64,000 nt of DNA from Lumbricus terrestris (taxonomy: Eukaryota > Annelida > Clitellata > Crassiclitellata > Lumbricidae). Position numbers and translations under genes: made by a program. The notes beneath the pieces are model-generated. The model saw only the letters and a list, made by a program, of their open reading frames with translations. It had not been told where the DNA came from and searched no databases. The stretch spans positions 5,986,166-6,050,165 of the forward strand of contig OX457047.1 of the NCBI GenBank assembly GCA_949752735.1, in the 5' to 3' direction. Numbering within the stretch: the stretch's first letter is position 1; each line of letters begins with the position of its first letter. Shown here piece after piece: positions 42,694 through 52,587 of the stretch.

Positions 42694-43678
42694 CCCTCAG
42701 GCTACCAAGCTTTTTTGTAACACTGACTACCAAGGGGGGGGGGGGTGGTTACCACCCCCCCCCCCTGGATTTTGGGTTTGGTTTGAGATATCATAAATTG
42801 TAATACACCATTTGATTCAGCATTCATTTCTGCACAAGATGGTATATTTAGGTTTAGAAAATATGAAGGCACCTCGAAATTATGAATTTTTTACCATGGG
42901 TACCCGTCGATTCCACAAAATGTATGCTTACGCATAGGGAATATATTAGATTCTGTGTGTTTTATACATGATTTATATATAAAAAGTAGTTTACATATAA
43001 TAAAGTCCAATATTCAACTATAAAAACTAGTAATAATTCTGTTTTATGTTAAATCAAAACAAAAAAACATGTTTTAGCCGCTGAAAAACGTTTACGCACA
43101 CATATCGGTTCGCGTTGCAAAAAACCCCAAATTTTTTATACATTTTAATTTATTTTGAGCACTTCCGGTCATCAAATTTTAAATTATTTAGTATTAAAAA
43201 ATAGCCCTAAATGCCCTCTACAGAATGGCATAATTTATTTCTATTAAAAAATAAATTATGGATAAGTTATAATAGAAAAAACATGACAATTTTATGAAAA
43301 TAAAACACCTTTATATATATATATTTTAATTTATTTTGAGCACTTCCGGTTGTCATAAGACAACTCAATGAGCATGGAAATGTAGCCCCACATTCCCTCT
43401 ATAGAATGGTATAATTTGTGTCTCTTAATATTAAGGGGCGGAAAAGTTACAGACGATATTCTAGGGGGGGTGGTATCCACCCCCCCTGGTACCTTGGGTA
43501 TATCGGGTGTAACTTTTGAACGGTAGGGGGCATCATCAAAAGTTTTAGCTCAAAATGTGTCCCAATGAATCCTCTACAGCTACCAATTTTTTCAACATTT
43601 TATTCCAGACGGAACGCGTTTGATTTGCGAAAAACCTAGGGGGGGGGTGGCAACCACCCCCCCTTGGTAGCCCGAGGG
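42694..43678 (-). mobile_element. piggyBac-like MITE copy D with TTAA TSD
   Basis: TTAA 42690-42693 and 43679-43682. CCCTCAGGCTACCAAGC at the left and TTGGTAGCCCGAGGG at the right. Inverted relative to B and C, 985 bp. Confidence 0.93.
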
Positions 43679-43682
43679 TTAA

Positions 43683-44838
43683 ACAATATACAAGATTCTT
43701 AGAGTCTGCTCTCCAGTCGCTTTTATTTTGCACGTTTCATATAATTATGATTGCGAGCTAAGCGCAGAATGCCTCTTTCTCTGACGTCCCCGTCTAATAA
43801 CTGAGTCTCTCGTAGCATGATGTTCCTGTAGGATCCTTTCCTGGAAGGCCCATCGTAAGCTAGCCTCTGGCTTCCTTCTCTGTATTCGCTGACAAGTCTC
43901 TATCTGTCTCTTATCCTGCATTTCTGCACACGATATTATTCTAATCACTTACCAGGGTACTTTTAACTTCTCTCAAACTCCCACTGTATGGTTGTACTCT
44001 AAACATTAGTTATTAGTAAAAAACCACATTCATTAGATTTGGTAGGCCTACCAAGGACACGTTTAAAACTAACCATATACTAACCATATACCGGGCACTA
44101 ACAGGCTTCTTATTCGATTGATATTGGGGTACCTCTGATAGCGGGACTTGTCCCTTTGAGCTCCATTTTTAGTGCACAACCGGATAATTATCATCTCTTA
44201 GTTTACGATGTGCTGATTATTATTTGTGCTATTTTAATCACCAATGTGGTTATTTTTGTTTGTGTTCAATTGATGCCTTCAAAAATGGTTATTTTTATTT
44301 TAATCGATTGATTGATTAAGATGGGCGGACAAATGTATGGTCTTTCAGTTATTTACCGACAGCAGATTGATAGATATATCTTAGACACCTTTAAATTGCA
44401 ATCATTATATGTATATATAATTAAAATGTGAAAAGAAAATATCTATTTTGAAATGATTATAATCAAAGTTGGATCAGTCGTTGCATCACAGGATAAATTA
44501 TGATTAAGCTGTGTAATTTTTCAAAAATCGGGACGTGATCTGAACTTCTTGATATTTGAGTAATTAGATTGATGACAACTATACGCCTACCTTGATAAAA
44601 CAAAAGAAGTAGGTCTACACCCTGTTAAAAATTAAAAATTGCTGTTCTTCAAATCAGCTTTGATTTCAGCAATATGGTTTAACAAATCCCAGTCCGATTT
44701 CACTGAAAATTATTTTGTTTAATCTGATTTCCAATTTGCAAGAGTTCTTTTCGTCAATCCGACTTGTATCTGATAAGCATTGAAACCCATGCAATGGCGA
44801 ATATTTAAATATGTTAAAATGCACTTTAACCGAAAAGA
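43683..44838. other. Unannotated DNA
   Basis: A weak minus-strand frame near 43745-43948 has no recognised domain. The pair at 44384-44419 is listed separately. Confidence 0.5.
44384..44419 (-). promoter_or_regulatory. TATA + AGGTGTC pair
   Basis: Minus strand: TTATATATAC then CAATTTAAAGGTGTCTAAG, spacing 27-29 bp (AGGTGTC starts at 44390). Confidence 0.65.
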
Positions 44839-45072
44839 GTTAATGTCAGTGGCGGCGCTAGGGGGGGGGGGGGGGGGGCTGGGGGGGCTAAGCCCCCTAA
44901 AGGCGGCTCAGCCCCCCCAAAGCAAAATGCGGAAAATTTCTATAACGGCTTATTTCTTAATAAGGATACTAGACAATGATTCAACTACATTATCAAAGCA
45001 TAGATGCTTACGTCAAACGCTGCTTTTGTTAGCGACCCGTGAAATCCGGACTGCAAAAGCGCCGGACTTTAA

Positions 45073-45107
45073 ACACCTCTAAAACGGTGTCAACCACTGC
45101 TTTTATA
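45073..45107 (-). promoter_or_regulatory. TATA + AGGTGTT pair, copy 1
   Basis: Minus strand: CCTATAAAAGCAG then GTTTTAGAGGTGTTTAAAG, spacing 29 bp (AGGTGT starts at 45078). Confidence 0.55.
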
Positions 45108-45350
45108 GGTATGGGACCGGAAGAAAGCCTATAATGTTGCTTTTATGTGAACATCATAAAATGCGCAAATGTATAATAATATTGCTATCAAACTTCGGAA
45201 AAAGGAAAAGAAAAAAGAGAGAAAAAGGACAAAAACTGCTGAACAGTTGAACAAAAGAGAATGGACATACGTTAACACCTGTAAAGACGTAAACAGCCTT
45301 TGTAGCAAAAAGATGTCGTTAAACTCCTGATTAATAAAGCGCAGGCCAAA

Positions 45351-45386
45351 ACACCTCTAAAACGGTATCAACCGCTGCTTTTATAA
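45351..45386 (-). promoter_or_regulatory. TATA + AGGTGTT pair, copy 2
   Basis: Minus strand: CTTATAAAAGCAG then GTTTTAGAGGTGTTTTGG, spacing 29 bp (AGGTGT starts at 45356). It is a local duplicate of the pair at 45073 with diverged downstream sequence. Confidence 0.55.
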
Positions 45387-45599
45387 GCGACCCGTGAAAC
45401 CGAATAGTCGAACCAAAATTTGTTTAAAGGAATTTTTAGAACTGCACAACTTCCATGGGCGAAGTTTGGTTGCCGATCTTGGGGGCTAAAAAAATTTCTC
45501 GACCAAGGAAGTTGATGACCTTTTTTGATCATCGAGTTGAAAATCTCATAAAAACATACCATTTTTCCGAATAGTGAAAGTTTTTTTTAAAGTCCATTT

Positions 45600-47710
45600 T
45601 TTTAATTGTCCATAAATACAATTATAATTTTAAAAAGGTTAAGCTTTAATTGAAATTATAGAAAAAAAGGTGTGCAATTCCAAATGTGTGCCAAAATTAA
45701 ATTTTTCAGTTTTCTCGAAAGCCAGACGTGCTCCAAAAAAACAAAGCACCACTGCATTCAGCATTAATTTCAATTATAGTTCACCCATCTAAGACAAAAT
45801 TTATTTGGTTGGGCACACGGCAGCAGCTTGCCAAGCTTGATCTATTTTCTCTTGCATCTGAGTTTCCTGGCTTTGTCTTTGCAAACACGGTTCATGACCT
45901 CGGTGTCCAACTTGACCAAGAACTAACTTTTGCTCCTCAACTTCACCGTCTTGCTCGAGACTGCTATTATCAGCTGCGCCAGCTTCGCACTGTCATCCGT
46001 TCTCTTACGTCTGCTGCTACTCTTACTTTAGTGCATTCTTTCGTTACATCTCGCATCGACTATTGCTCTTCGCTCTACGTTGGCCTCCCATCCAGCAGAT
46101 TGACTTGTCTTGACCGGGTGTTGCGCTCTGCTGCACGCCTAATTGGGAAAATCCCTAAGTATGATCATGTCTCAAACTACATGCTTGAGGTACTTCACTG
46201 GCTCCCTATTCGCCAGCGTATCGAGTTCAGGGTAGCTGCATTGGTATGGCGATGTTGTCAAGGCCTTGCCCCAACTTACCTCCGTGAGCTATGCAGCTCT
46301 ACATTGGGTATCCAAGGACGTCGTCAGCTACGCTCTGCTGATAGGGGAGTCCTCTTAGTTCCTTTTGCTCGTACTACTACCATGAAGGATCGAGCCTTTT
46401 CTGTGGTTGGACCAGTGGTCTGGAATGGCCTTCCTTTTGAGCTACGCCTACACCCTGGAACTCTACCAGGATCCTTCCTTACTAAACTTAAAACTGTTCT
46501 TTTTGTGCGCGCTGGAGTTGGGAGCGCTTCTGAGTAGTTTTTCTTGAAGGAGCGCTAAATAAATGTCCGAATGAATGAATGAATGAATAGTAAAAAAGGT
46601 GTGCAATTGCAAATGTGTGCTATAAATAAATATTTCAGATTTCTCAAAAACTTGACGTGATACAAGAAAAACAAACACACCACTGCATTAAGCATTAATT
46701 GAAATTATAGAAAAAAAGGTGTTGAATTCCAAATGTGTGCCAAAATTAAATATTTCAGTTTTCTCGAAAACCAGACGTGCTCCAAAAAAAACAAATCACC
46801 ACTGCATTCAGCATTAATTGCAACTATAGTAAAAAAAGGTGTGCAATTGCAAATGTGTGCTATAATTAAATATTTCAATTTTCTCAAAAATCTTACGTGT
46901 TACAAGTAAAAAAAAAAAACACCACTGCATTCAGCATTAATTGCAATTATAGTAAAAAAAGGTTTGCAATTCCAAATGTGTGCCAAAATTAAATATTTCA
47001 ATTTTCTCAAAAACTTGAAGTGCTACAAGAAAAACAAACACACCACTGCATTAAGCATTAATTGAAATTATAGAAAAAAAGGTGTGCAATTCCAAATGTG
47101 TGCCAAAATTAAATATTTCAGTTTCCTCGAAAACCAGACGTGAAACCAAAAAAAACCCAAGCACCACTGCATTCAGCATTAATTGCAATTATAGTAAAAA
47201 GGTGTGCAATTGCAAATGTGTGCCAAAATTAAATATTTCAGTTTTCTCAAAAACTTGACGTGCTACAAGAAAAACAAACACACCACTGCATTCAGCATTA
47301 ATTGCAATTATAGTAAAAAATGGTGTGCAATTCCAAATGTGTGCCAAAATTAAATATTTCAGTTTGCTCAAAAACCTGACGTGCTACAAGAAAAACAAAA
47401 ACAACACTGCATTAAGCATTATACGCAATTATAGTAAAAAAGGTGTGCAATTCCAAATGTGTGCCAAAATTAAATATTTCAGTTTTCTCAAAAACCTGAC
47501 GTGCTACAAGAAAAACAAAAACAACACTGCATTGAGCATTATACGCAATTATAGTAAAAAAGGTGTGCAATTCCAAATGTGTGCCAAAATTAAATATTTC
47601 AGATTTCTCGAAATCCAGACGTGCTATAAAAAAACCCAAAGCACCACTGCATTCAGCATTAGTTGCAATTATACTTTTAAAAAGGTGTGCAATTGCAAAT
47701 GTGTGTCAAC
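45600..47710 (+). repeat. 120-122 bp satellite array
   Basis: Units contain AAAAAAGGTGTGCAATTGC, AAATGTGTGCCAAAATTAAA, TATTTCAGTTTTCTC, ACGTGCTACAAGAAAAAC and CACCACTGCATTCAGCATTA. AGGTGTG recurs near 46598, 46718, 46838, 46960, 47080, 47200, 47320, 47441, 47561 and 47683. One further unit lies left of the inserted LINE. The nearest TATAG is only 12 bp before AGGTGTG, so these do not fit the promoter-like spacing. Confidence 0.92.
45728..46537 (+). CDS. CR1/L2-like LINE RT C-terminal half
   Basis: The LINE-derived part of this open frame begins at about 45780 inside the satellite. SKTKFIWLGTRQQLAKLDL is followed by HDLGVQLDQELTF, RDCYYQLRQLRTVIRSL, LRSAARLIGKIPKYDHVSNY, HWLPIRQRI and FSVVGPVVWNGLPFELRL, ending VGSASE. 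It aligns with residues ~175-428 of the ORF at 7870-9156, with the same C-terminus. The catalytic YADD box is missing because of 5' truncation. The stem-loop GGAGCGCTTCTGAGTAG...GAAGGAGCGCT and a (GAAT)n tail follow to 46590. The element inserted into an already amplified satellite. Confidence 0.88.
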   Translation: MLQKNKAPLHSALISIIVHPSKTKFIWLGTRQQLAKLDLFSLASEFPGFVFANTVHDLGVQLDQELTFAPQLHRLARDCYYQLRQLRTVIRSLTSAATLTLVHSFVTSRIDYCSSLYVGLPSSRLTCLDRVLRSAARLIGKIPKYDHVSNYMLEVLHWLPIRQRIEFRVAALVWRCCQGLAPTYLRELCSSTLGIQGRRQLRSADRGVLLVPFARTTTMKDRAFSVVGPVVWNGLPFELRLHPGTLPGSFLTKLKTVLFVRAGVGSASE

Positions 47711-48137
47711 ATTAAATTTTGCCCGACTGTCTTTAAAAAATATGTCATATGAAGCTTTAAATTTCAAAGCAGCGTTCACAAACTGAAGAACTTTCCTTTT
47801 TCCGCGTCCAAAAATATTATACAATAATTATTCCGAATTTGTTGAAGCGACAGCTTAAAATGTTGCCGTTTCGGTGTGGATATTTATTAAAAATTTCCAA
47901 GTTTTCACTTTTGAGATCTTAAATCACGACTTTCAGCACTGAAATGATGAGCCATTTAATTAAAACGACATCCTAAAATGCTACTACAGCAATGTGGAAA
48001 TTCAAATTTTTTTCTGGACTTAAACGTTCACAAACAGCTAGCAAACAAGAGCCTGTAACGTGCTCTAGTCAATGTCAACAGCCAAAAAGCGTTTGTTTCT
48101 GGGGCTCCGCCCCAGGCCCCGCTGGAGGAGCTTACCA

Positions 48138-48451
48138 CGCTCCCCCACACCGCCTGGTCGGTATATGCTTCGTTCATGCATTCGGCGATTGCATTATGAC
48201 CGCACTGGGAAGGAATTGTTCTAGTTGCGTCACTGGGAGTGAGGAAGGGTTTGGGACTTCAGCCCCCCCAAACCTGAAATCCTGGCGCCGCCACTGCCCC
48301 CACACCGCCTGGTCGGTATATGCTTCGTTCATGCATTCGGCGATTGCATTATGACCGCACTGGGAAGGAATTGTTCTAGTTGCGTCACTGGGAGTGAGGA
48401 AGGGTTTGGGGCTTCAGCCCCCCCAAACCTGAAATCCTGGCGCCGCCACTG
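48138..48451 (+). repeat. Tandem duplication of the element's right end
   Basis: About 157 bp (CCCCACACCGCCTGGTCGG ... TGGCGCCGCCACTG) occurs twice in tandem with almost no differences, so the element carries two consecutive right termini. Confidence 0.9.
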
Positions 48452-48885
48452 GTTAATGTCCTGGAGTTGAGTTGAATTTGTCGAGCACCTGTATTTCGCG
48501 AACTAGTGATTTGCTTTTCCTAGTTAGCTATGTGTGACCATCAGCCTTGCATTCTTTGCAGACTTCGTAAATTAAACGGTCGATCAAATGAACTCATTTC
48601 GTCTATGAATTTATTTAATACCTGGAAACGCAACCACTTGCAGCATGCATTAGAATCTTCACGTTTCTTGGTCATTGGGTACAAATGCAGCCTGAACAGC
48701 CGTGTGTTCTTGCTGGTAACAATGTACGTCCATTGCTCTTTGGTGTGTTTATAATAATTATTTGTTCGACTCGAACTCCAGACGTGTTTTTTTTCAAGAG
48801 AGAGTCACTATTCGTCAAGTGGACGATTCGTCACGGAACTGTTTGTCAGTTATTTCGGGATACGCGTGATTAATCTAACGCCAAT

Positions 48886-49017
48886 TAAACCATCGGGCTA
48901 CCAAAAGGTTTTTTCCAAATCGAACTTTTTTCGCATGGAATCAAATTTTGACATTTTAGCTCTTTGTAGAGGGTTCATTTGGACACATTTTGAGGTAAAA
49001 CCTGTGATGATACTGAA
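48886..49017 (+). mobile_element. piggyBac-like MITE end fragment E
   Basis: CATCGGGCTACCAAAAGG, TTCGCATGGAATCAAATTTT, GTAGAGGGTTCATTTGGACA match the left part of copies B-D. A counterpart is present inside the left arm at about 12370-12481, so it predates the segmental duplication. Confidence 0.75.
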
Positions 49018-49019
49018 AA

Positions 49020-49176
49020 TGCACGTCAGACACAATTAAGATTGAACACCTTTAATTATTTCGTCTATTTTTGCCAATGCCTAGTTAAGTTTGAACACCC
49101 CTTAAATCGCTTGTTTCTGCAATTGCCTAGTTAAGCCAAAACACCTTTAAGTCGTTAGTTGCTTAGGCTATTTATA
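49020..49176 (-). repeat. Three ~48-bp units with ACACC motifs
   Basis: TAAGATTGAACACC, TTAAGTTTGAACACCCC and TTAAGCCAAAACACC start successive units ending GCAATTGCCTAG or similar. Only the last (AGGTGT from 49146) has a TATA box at the usual distance. Confidence 0.7.
49141..49176 (-). promoter_or_regulatory. TATA + AGGTGTT pair
   Basis: Minus strand: TTATAAATAGCC then CTTAAAGGTGTTTTGG, spacing 28-30 bp (AGGTGT starts at 49146). Inverted paralogue of the pair at 12235. Confidence 0.65.
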
Positions 49177-49719
49177 ACTTTTCGTTTATTTGGTGAATAG
49201 TAATTTATAAAAATTAATTGCAAAACTATCGTTGTTCGGCAGGTAAAACACGAAACCTTGTATGAGGATACTTGAGCGTTGATTGGTTAGTATTAGAAAT
49301 GGAGTCAACAGAAATTTCTGGAACAAGTTCATGCTAAGGTTAAAAATTCAAGATGGCCCACATATGTGACGGTAAGTTGATATTAAGTCAAAAAAGACGA
49401 AATTACGTCAGAACAATTTCTTTCAAGAAATGTGGATTATTGAACTATTGAGAATTATACCAGATGTGACTTGATGTCTGAAATCCAGTATGGCGGCTAT
49501 CAGACCGGTCACTGTCTTTAATCGCTTCATTATCATCGTAAGCTGTAAAAAATTGCGCATCTGTAATCTTTAACTTCCACAGTGGTCACGGAGTTCATTA
49601 TTTACAATTGTGGTCTAACACAGAATCGCATAATTAGAATCACGTTGGTCATTTTCTGCCCAATCGATAAAAGGTAGTAAGTAAAATATTCCGGAGTCGA
49701 GATCAACGACTTGTCAACA

Positions 49720-49830
49720 CTAACGATCGACTCGACTTGCAAATCGATTGAGTCGACGATATTTAGATCGACTCGACTTGACTTGACTCGACTCGACTTA
49801 ATCGAGTTACGGTCGACTCGATCGATCGAC
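49720..49830. repeat. GTCGA/TCGAC-rich tract
   Basis: ACTCGACTTGACTTGACTCG and GTCGACTCGATCGATCGAC words. Counterpart of 11690-11830. Confidence 0.75.
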
Positions 49831-50632
49831 TGCGGGATATAATTGGAGTCATCGTAATCGTAGTTGAGTTGTTTGATTGGTCGAACGCTTGCAAGCATAA
49901 TTATTCTGGATTCGAATGTGTGATTCATATCGATGCAGAGTCGTCGCCAGCAATTGTTAATGTACCCAAACTGTCTCGCTTAAACACCTTCAAATCACTT
50001 TATCATAATGCTAGAAAACCAATAATCTTCGTGCAGTCTTTACTTCATGATTAAGTCGAAGTTTAATTGATAAAAATAATTCGTCCGAAGTCCGAACACA
50101 GAATTTCGATGTACGAAAACATTTCACAATTAAATAGAAGCTGCAGCCTGCATGGATGAAAATGGCCGTTGCTTAAACAGAAACTACACTGCTGAAATGA
50201 ATTCATGATTGTATGGAAGCTGGATTGAAGAAATCAATTCATGCTAACATATAAGTTGGGTTGATGAAAATAACTCATGAACAAATGAGGCTGGCACGAT
50301 CAAAATAATTATTGATAAAACAAAAGTTGCGCTGACGAAAAGAATTCATGACCTAAGCAGAAGTTGGATTGATAAAAAGAATGCATGATTATATATGAGT
50401 TGAAAGGTTAAACATAAGCTGGACAATTGAAAGGAATTTATGATTACATGGAAACTGGATGGATGAAAATAATTCATGATTAAAAACAACGTGCAGTTGT
50501 TAAAACTAAGAACTTTTATCACGGTATCACTTTATCACATGAAATATTTCACAGCTCTTCAGAGTGTGGAGTTTCTACTTTGTGAAAAAATTATAAATGA
50601 TGTATCAATGTTTGCTGAATTTTCTTATAATT

Positions 50633-50667
50633 TATATAAATTTGAAATAAAACAAATAAAGGGTGTC
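50633..50667 (+). promoter_or_regulatory. TATA + GGGTGTC pair
   Basis: TATATAAA at 50633 and AATAAAGGGTGTCG with GGGTGTC at 50661, spacing 28 bp. Confidence 0.55.
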
Positions 50668-50713
50668 GAAATGAAACTTCTTCACACGTAGTATCGAGTT
50701 TGTTTGTATGCGC

Positions 50714-50922
50714 AATTGTTAAAGCGCCCCTTCAAGCTCTCTACTCAGAGGCGCTCTCGGCTGCAGAGCAGGCACTGCATCGGAGTGTCACGCCAATGCG
50801 CTAAGTAATTGCGAGTGGATGATTTGCCCAAGGTCCTTACGCGGCGACTTGAGGTGGATTCGAACCCGCAACCCTTCGGTTGCAAGGCGACGAACATACT
50901 CTCTACACCAACGCGCCCCACT
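50714..50922 (-). mobile_element. tRNA-derived SINE, near full length
   Basis: Minus strand A box near 50915-50895 and B box GGTTCGAATCC-like (GGTTGCGGGTTCGAATCC) near 50855, then body and 3' stem-loop GAGCGCCTCTGAGTAG...GGGGCGCTTTAACAATTG. Close relative of 2534-2742. Confidence 0.85.
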
Positions 50923-51299
50923 CGAGTGTTTTCGAAAGGTTTACTCTGTACTAACTAATTCATTCATTCAAAATCCTTGAAGCCCCTGTTTGAACTCTGC
51001 CAGTGCTAGCCTCAGGCACGGACATTGAGAGAGGACGATGCTAGAGATCTTTATTATCGCACGGTGTCATTAAACGGAAACTGCTACATGCCAAGCGAAC
51101 GGTTTAGCTATGTTTTTTGTCAATATCTTGACCAAAAGTAAGAATTTCGAAATGAAATTTTACAGGCTTACAGACAATTCATTTTTACCCATGATGGCCA
51201 AATTTTAAAAAAATATTTGGCAGAAAAAACCGTGGTTTTTTGCCCACCCTGTAGAATACCAGATGCGGCCTTGTTCAGTCAGGCCTACTTGCAAGTTGA
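50923..51299. other. Unannotated DNA
   Basis: A short ATTC repeat near 50960 and otherwise nothing recognised. Confidence 0.5.
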
Positions 51300-51500
51300 A
51301 CTAGAATCTCCCGGTTAGTGAAAGACCTTATCGCAACGCACAGAATGTATAATATTGGTCTGTTAATCGTTCAACCACGATATAACTGGCAGAATGCCAT
51401 CAACGGTGACTTGAGATGTCTGGATATGGCATGCGAGGAGGCCGAAGAACTGGCGATGGACAATGAGGAGTGTGGGAATTTCATTGGTCGATGTTCAGAC
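51300..51500 (+). pseudogene. RTE-like LINE C-terminal fragment
   Basis: Plus-strand frame NWQNAINGDLRCLDMACEEA then EELAMDNEECGNFIGRCS resembles the last block of endonuclease-RT LINEs (W...DL...A..LA.DR..WR.F). No RT core is present. Confidence 0.5.
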
Positions 51501-51665
51501 CTGCACTGGAAGGGCGAAATACTAAGAAATAAGTACTCTTCACTGAATAACAAATCTGTCATGCTTAGCAACGCTGAGTATAAGATCGGCGTTAAGAATC
51601 TTAATTTTATGACGGACATAGAAATAATTATATTATAATATTGATTAGCGACCCATTCGCTCTTC

Positions 51666-51703
51666 GACACCTTTTAAACGGGATCTTCCGACCAAATAAT
51701 AAA
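51666..51703 (-). promoter_or_regulatory. AT-rich box + AGGTGTC pair
   Basis: Minus strand: TATTATTTGG then GTTTAAAAGGTGTCG, spacing about 29 bp (AGGTGTC starts at 51672). It lies back to back with the plus-strand pair at 51751. Confidence 0.45.
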
Positions 51704-51750
51704 TTGAATTGGAAACGTGAAAATTGGTTTACTCGATCCATTCTCACTTT

Positions 51751-51785
51751 TATATAATATCGCGATTGAGCGTTAAAAAGGTGTC
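51751..51785 (+). promoter_or_regulatory. TATA + AGGTGTC pair
   Basis: TATATAAT at 51751 and GTTAAAAAGGTGTCTG with AGGTGTC at 51779, spacing 28 bp. Confidence 0.65.
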
Positions 51786-52587
51786 TGTAGTCTCAAAACG
51801 CTAAAAATGTTCAATATTTTGATTTGTCACTGAGACCTGTTAATTAATCGAAGAAATTCCCATTTCGATCGTCATGGGTTCAACATTGTGACGACAGAGG
51901 AAGTAGAGCCATGTCGGTTCGCTTGACATCGGATATGGCTAACAATAATATATGCATGTTTTTCTGTTGGTAGGTCTACCGTGTGGCTCTTACTTGATCA
52001 GATGATAAATTATATCCTTCACCAACGCTTTTCATTTGAATAATATATGATAAGCCATTTTAGGCAACTGTGGTTAGGGAAATTCGAATCTGTAGAATAA
52101 GTCAACATTGATATGCAGCCCAGCATAATGCTACATGCAATACTTTACAATTTTGGAAGCTCAACAGTTCTTGCTTGGCTTGTGTATGCCAACCAACTTT
52201 GACAAATGCATTTACTCAATGTAATAGTCCAGCAGCAGAACGGAGCTACTACATATGAGACATAATTTAAATTGTTATTGTAATAATAATTATATTTCTC
52301 ACAATCGTAAATCAGTCTTTCTATCAGCACTGAAATAATATAGTATGTTTGCTTGCATGACACCTTGAAATGGTACCGTTGCAATGTGGAAACTCAATAA
52401 GAAATTGTTATATTTTAATAATCATTTATTGAAGTCTTGAATCACTCTTATCATCACTGAAATAGAGTAATTTTATTCAGATGGCACAAGAAAATGCACT
52501 CATTGCAATGTGGAATATAAAATATTCTGGTTGGGGAGGGGAACATCCGCCTCGGCGATCGTCCTTCAGCCGTTCGCTCGTCCATTG
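51786..52587. other. Unannotated DNA
   Basis: No gene or repeat recognised. One ACACCTTGAAA at 52360 lacks a TATA partner. Confidence 0.5.

Larger units (their letters stand above)
44847..48451. mobile_element. 3.6-kb hAT-type element with expanded interior
   Basis: Left end CAGTGGCGGCGCTAGGGGG, right end CCTGGCGCCGCCACTG, flanked by perfect GTTAATGT at 44839-44846 and 48452-48459. Inside are two TATA/AGGTGT pairs, a 120-bp satellite with a LINE inserted in it, and a duplicated right end. No transposase recognised, so it is non-autonomous despite its length. Confidence 0.85.
48710..50505 (-). repeat. Inverted segmental duplication, right arm
   Basis: Reverse-complement counterpart of 9345-12700. 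It lacks the piggyBac-like insertion, giving an empty site at about 49930-49945. Similarity is perhaps 75-85% by eye. Confidence 0.85.

Noticed and set aside
28101..43320. TATATATAAAGGTGTTTT inside piggyBac-like copies B, C and D
   Set aside because: The TATA run directly abuts AAAGGTGTT, so the spacing is wrong; copy A reads TATATAAATTTGTTT there. Not counted as units.
45600..47710. 120-bp satellite as further TATA/AGGTGTC units
   Set aside because: AGGTGTG is present but the nearest TATAG is only about 12 bp upstream, not 26-30.
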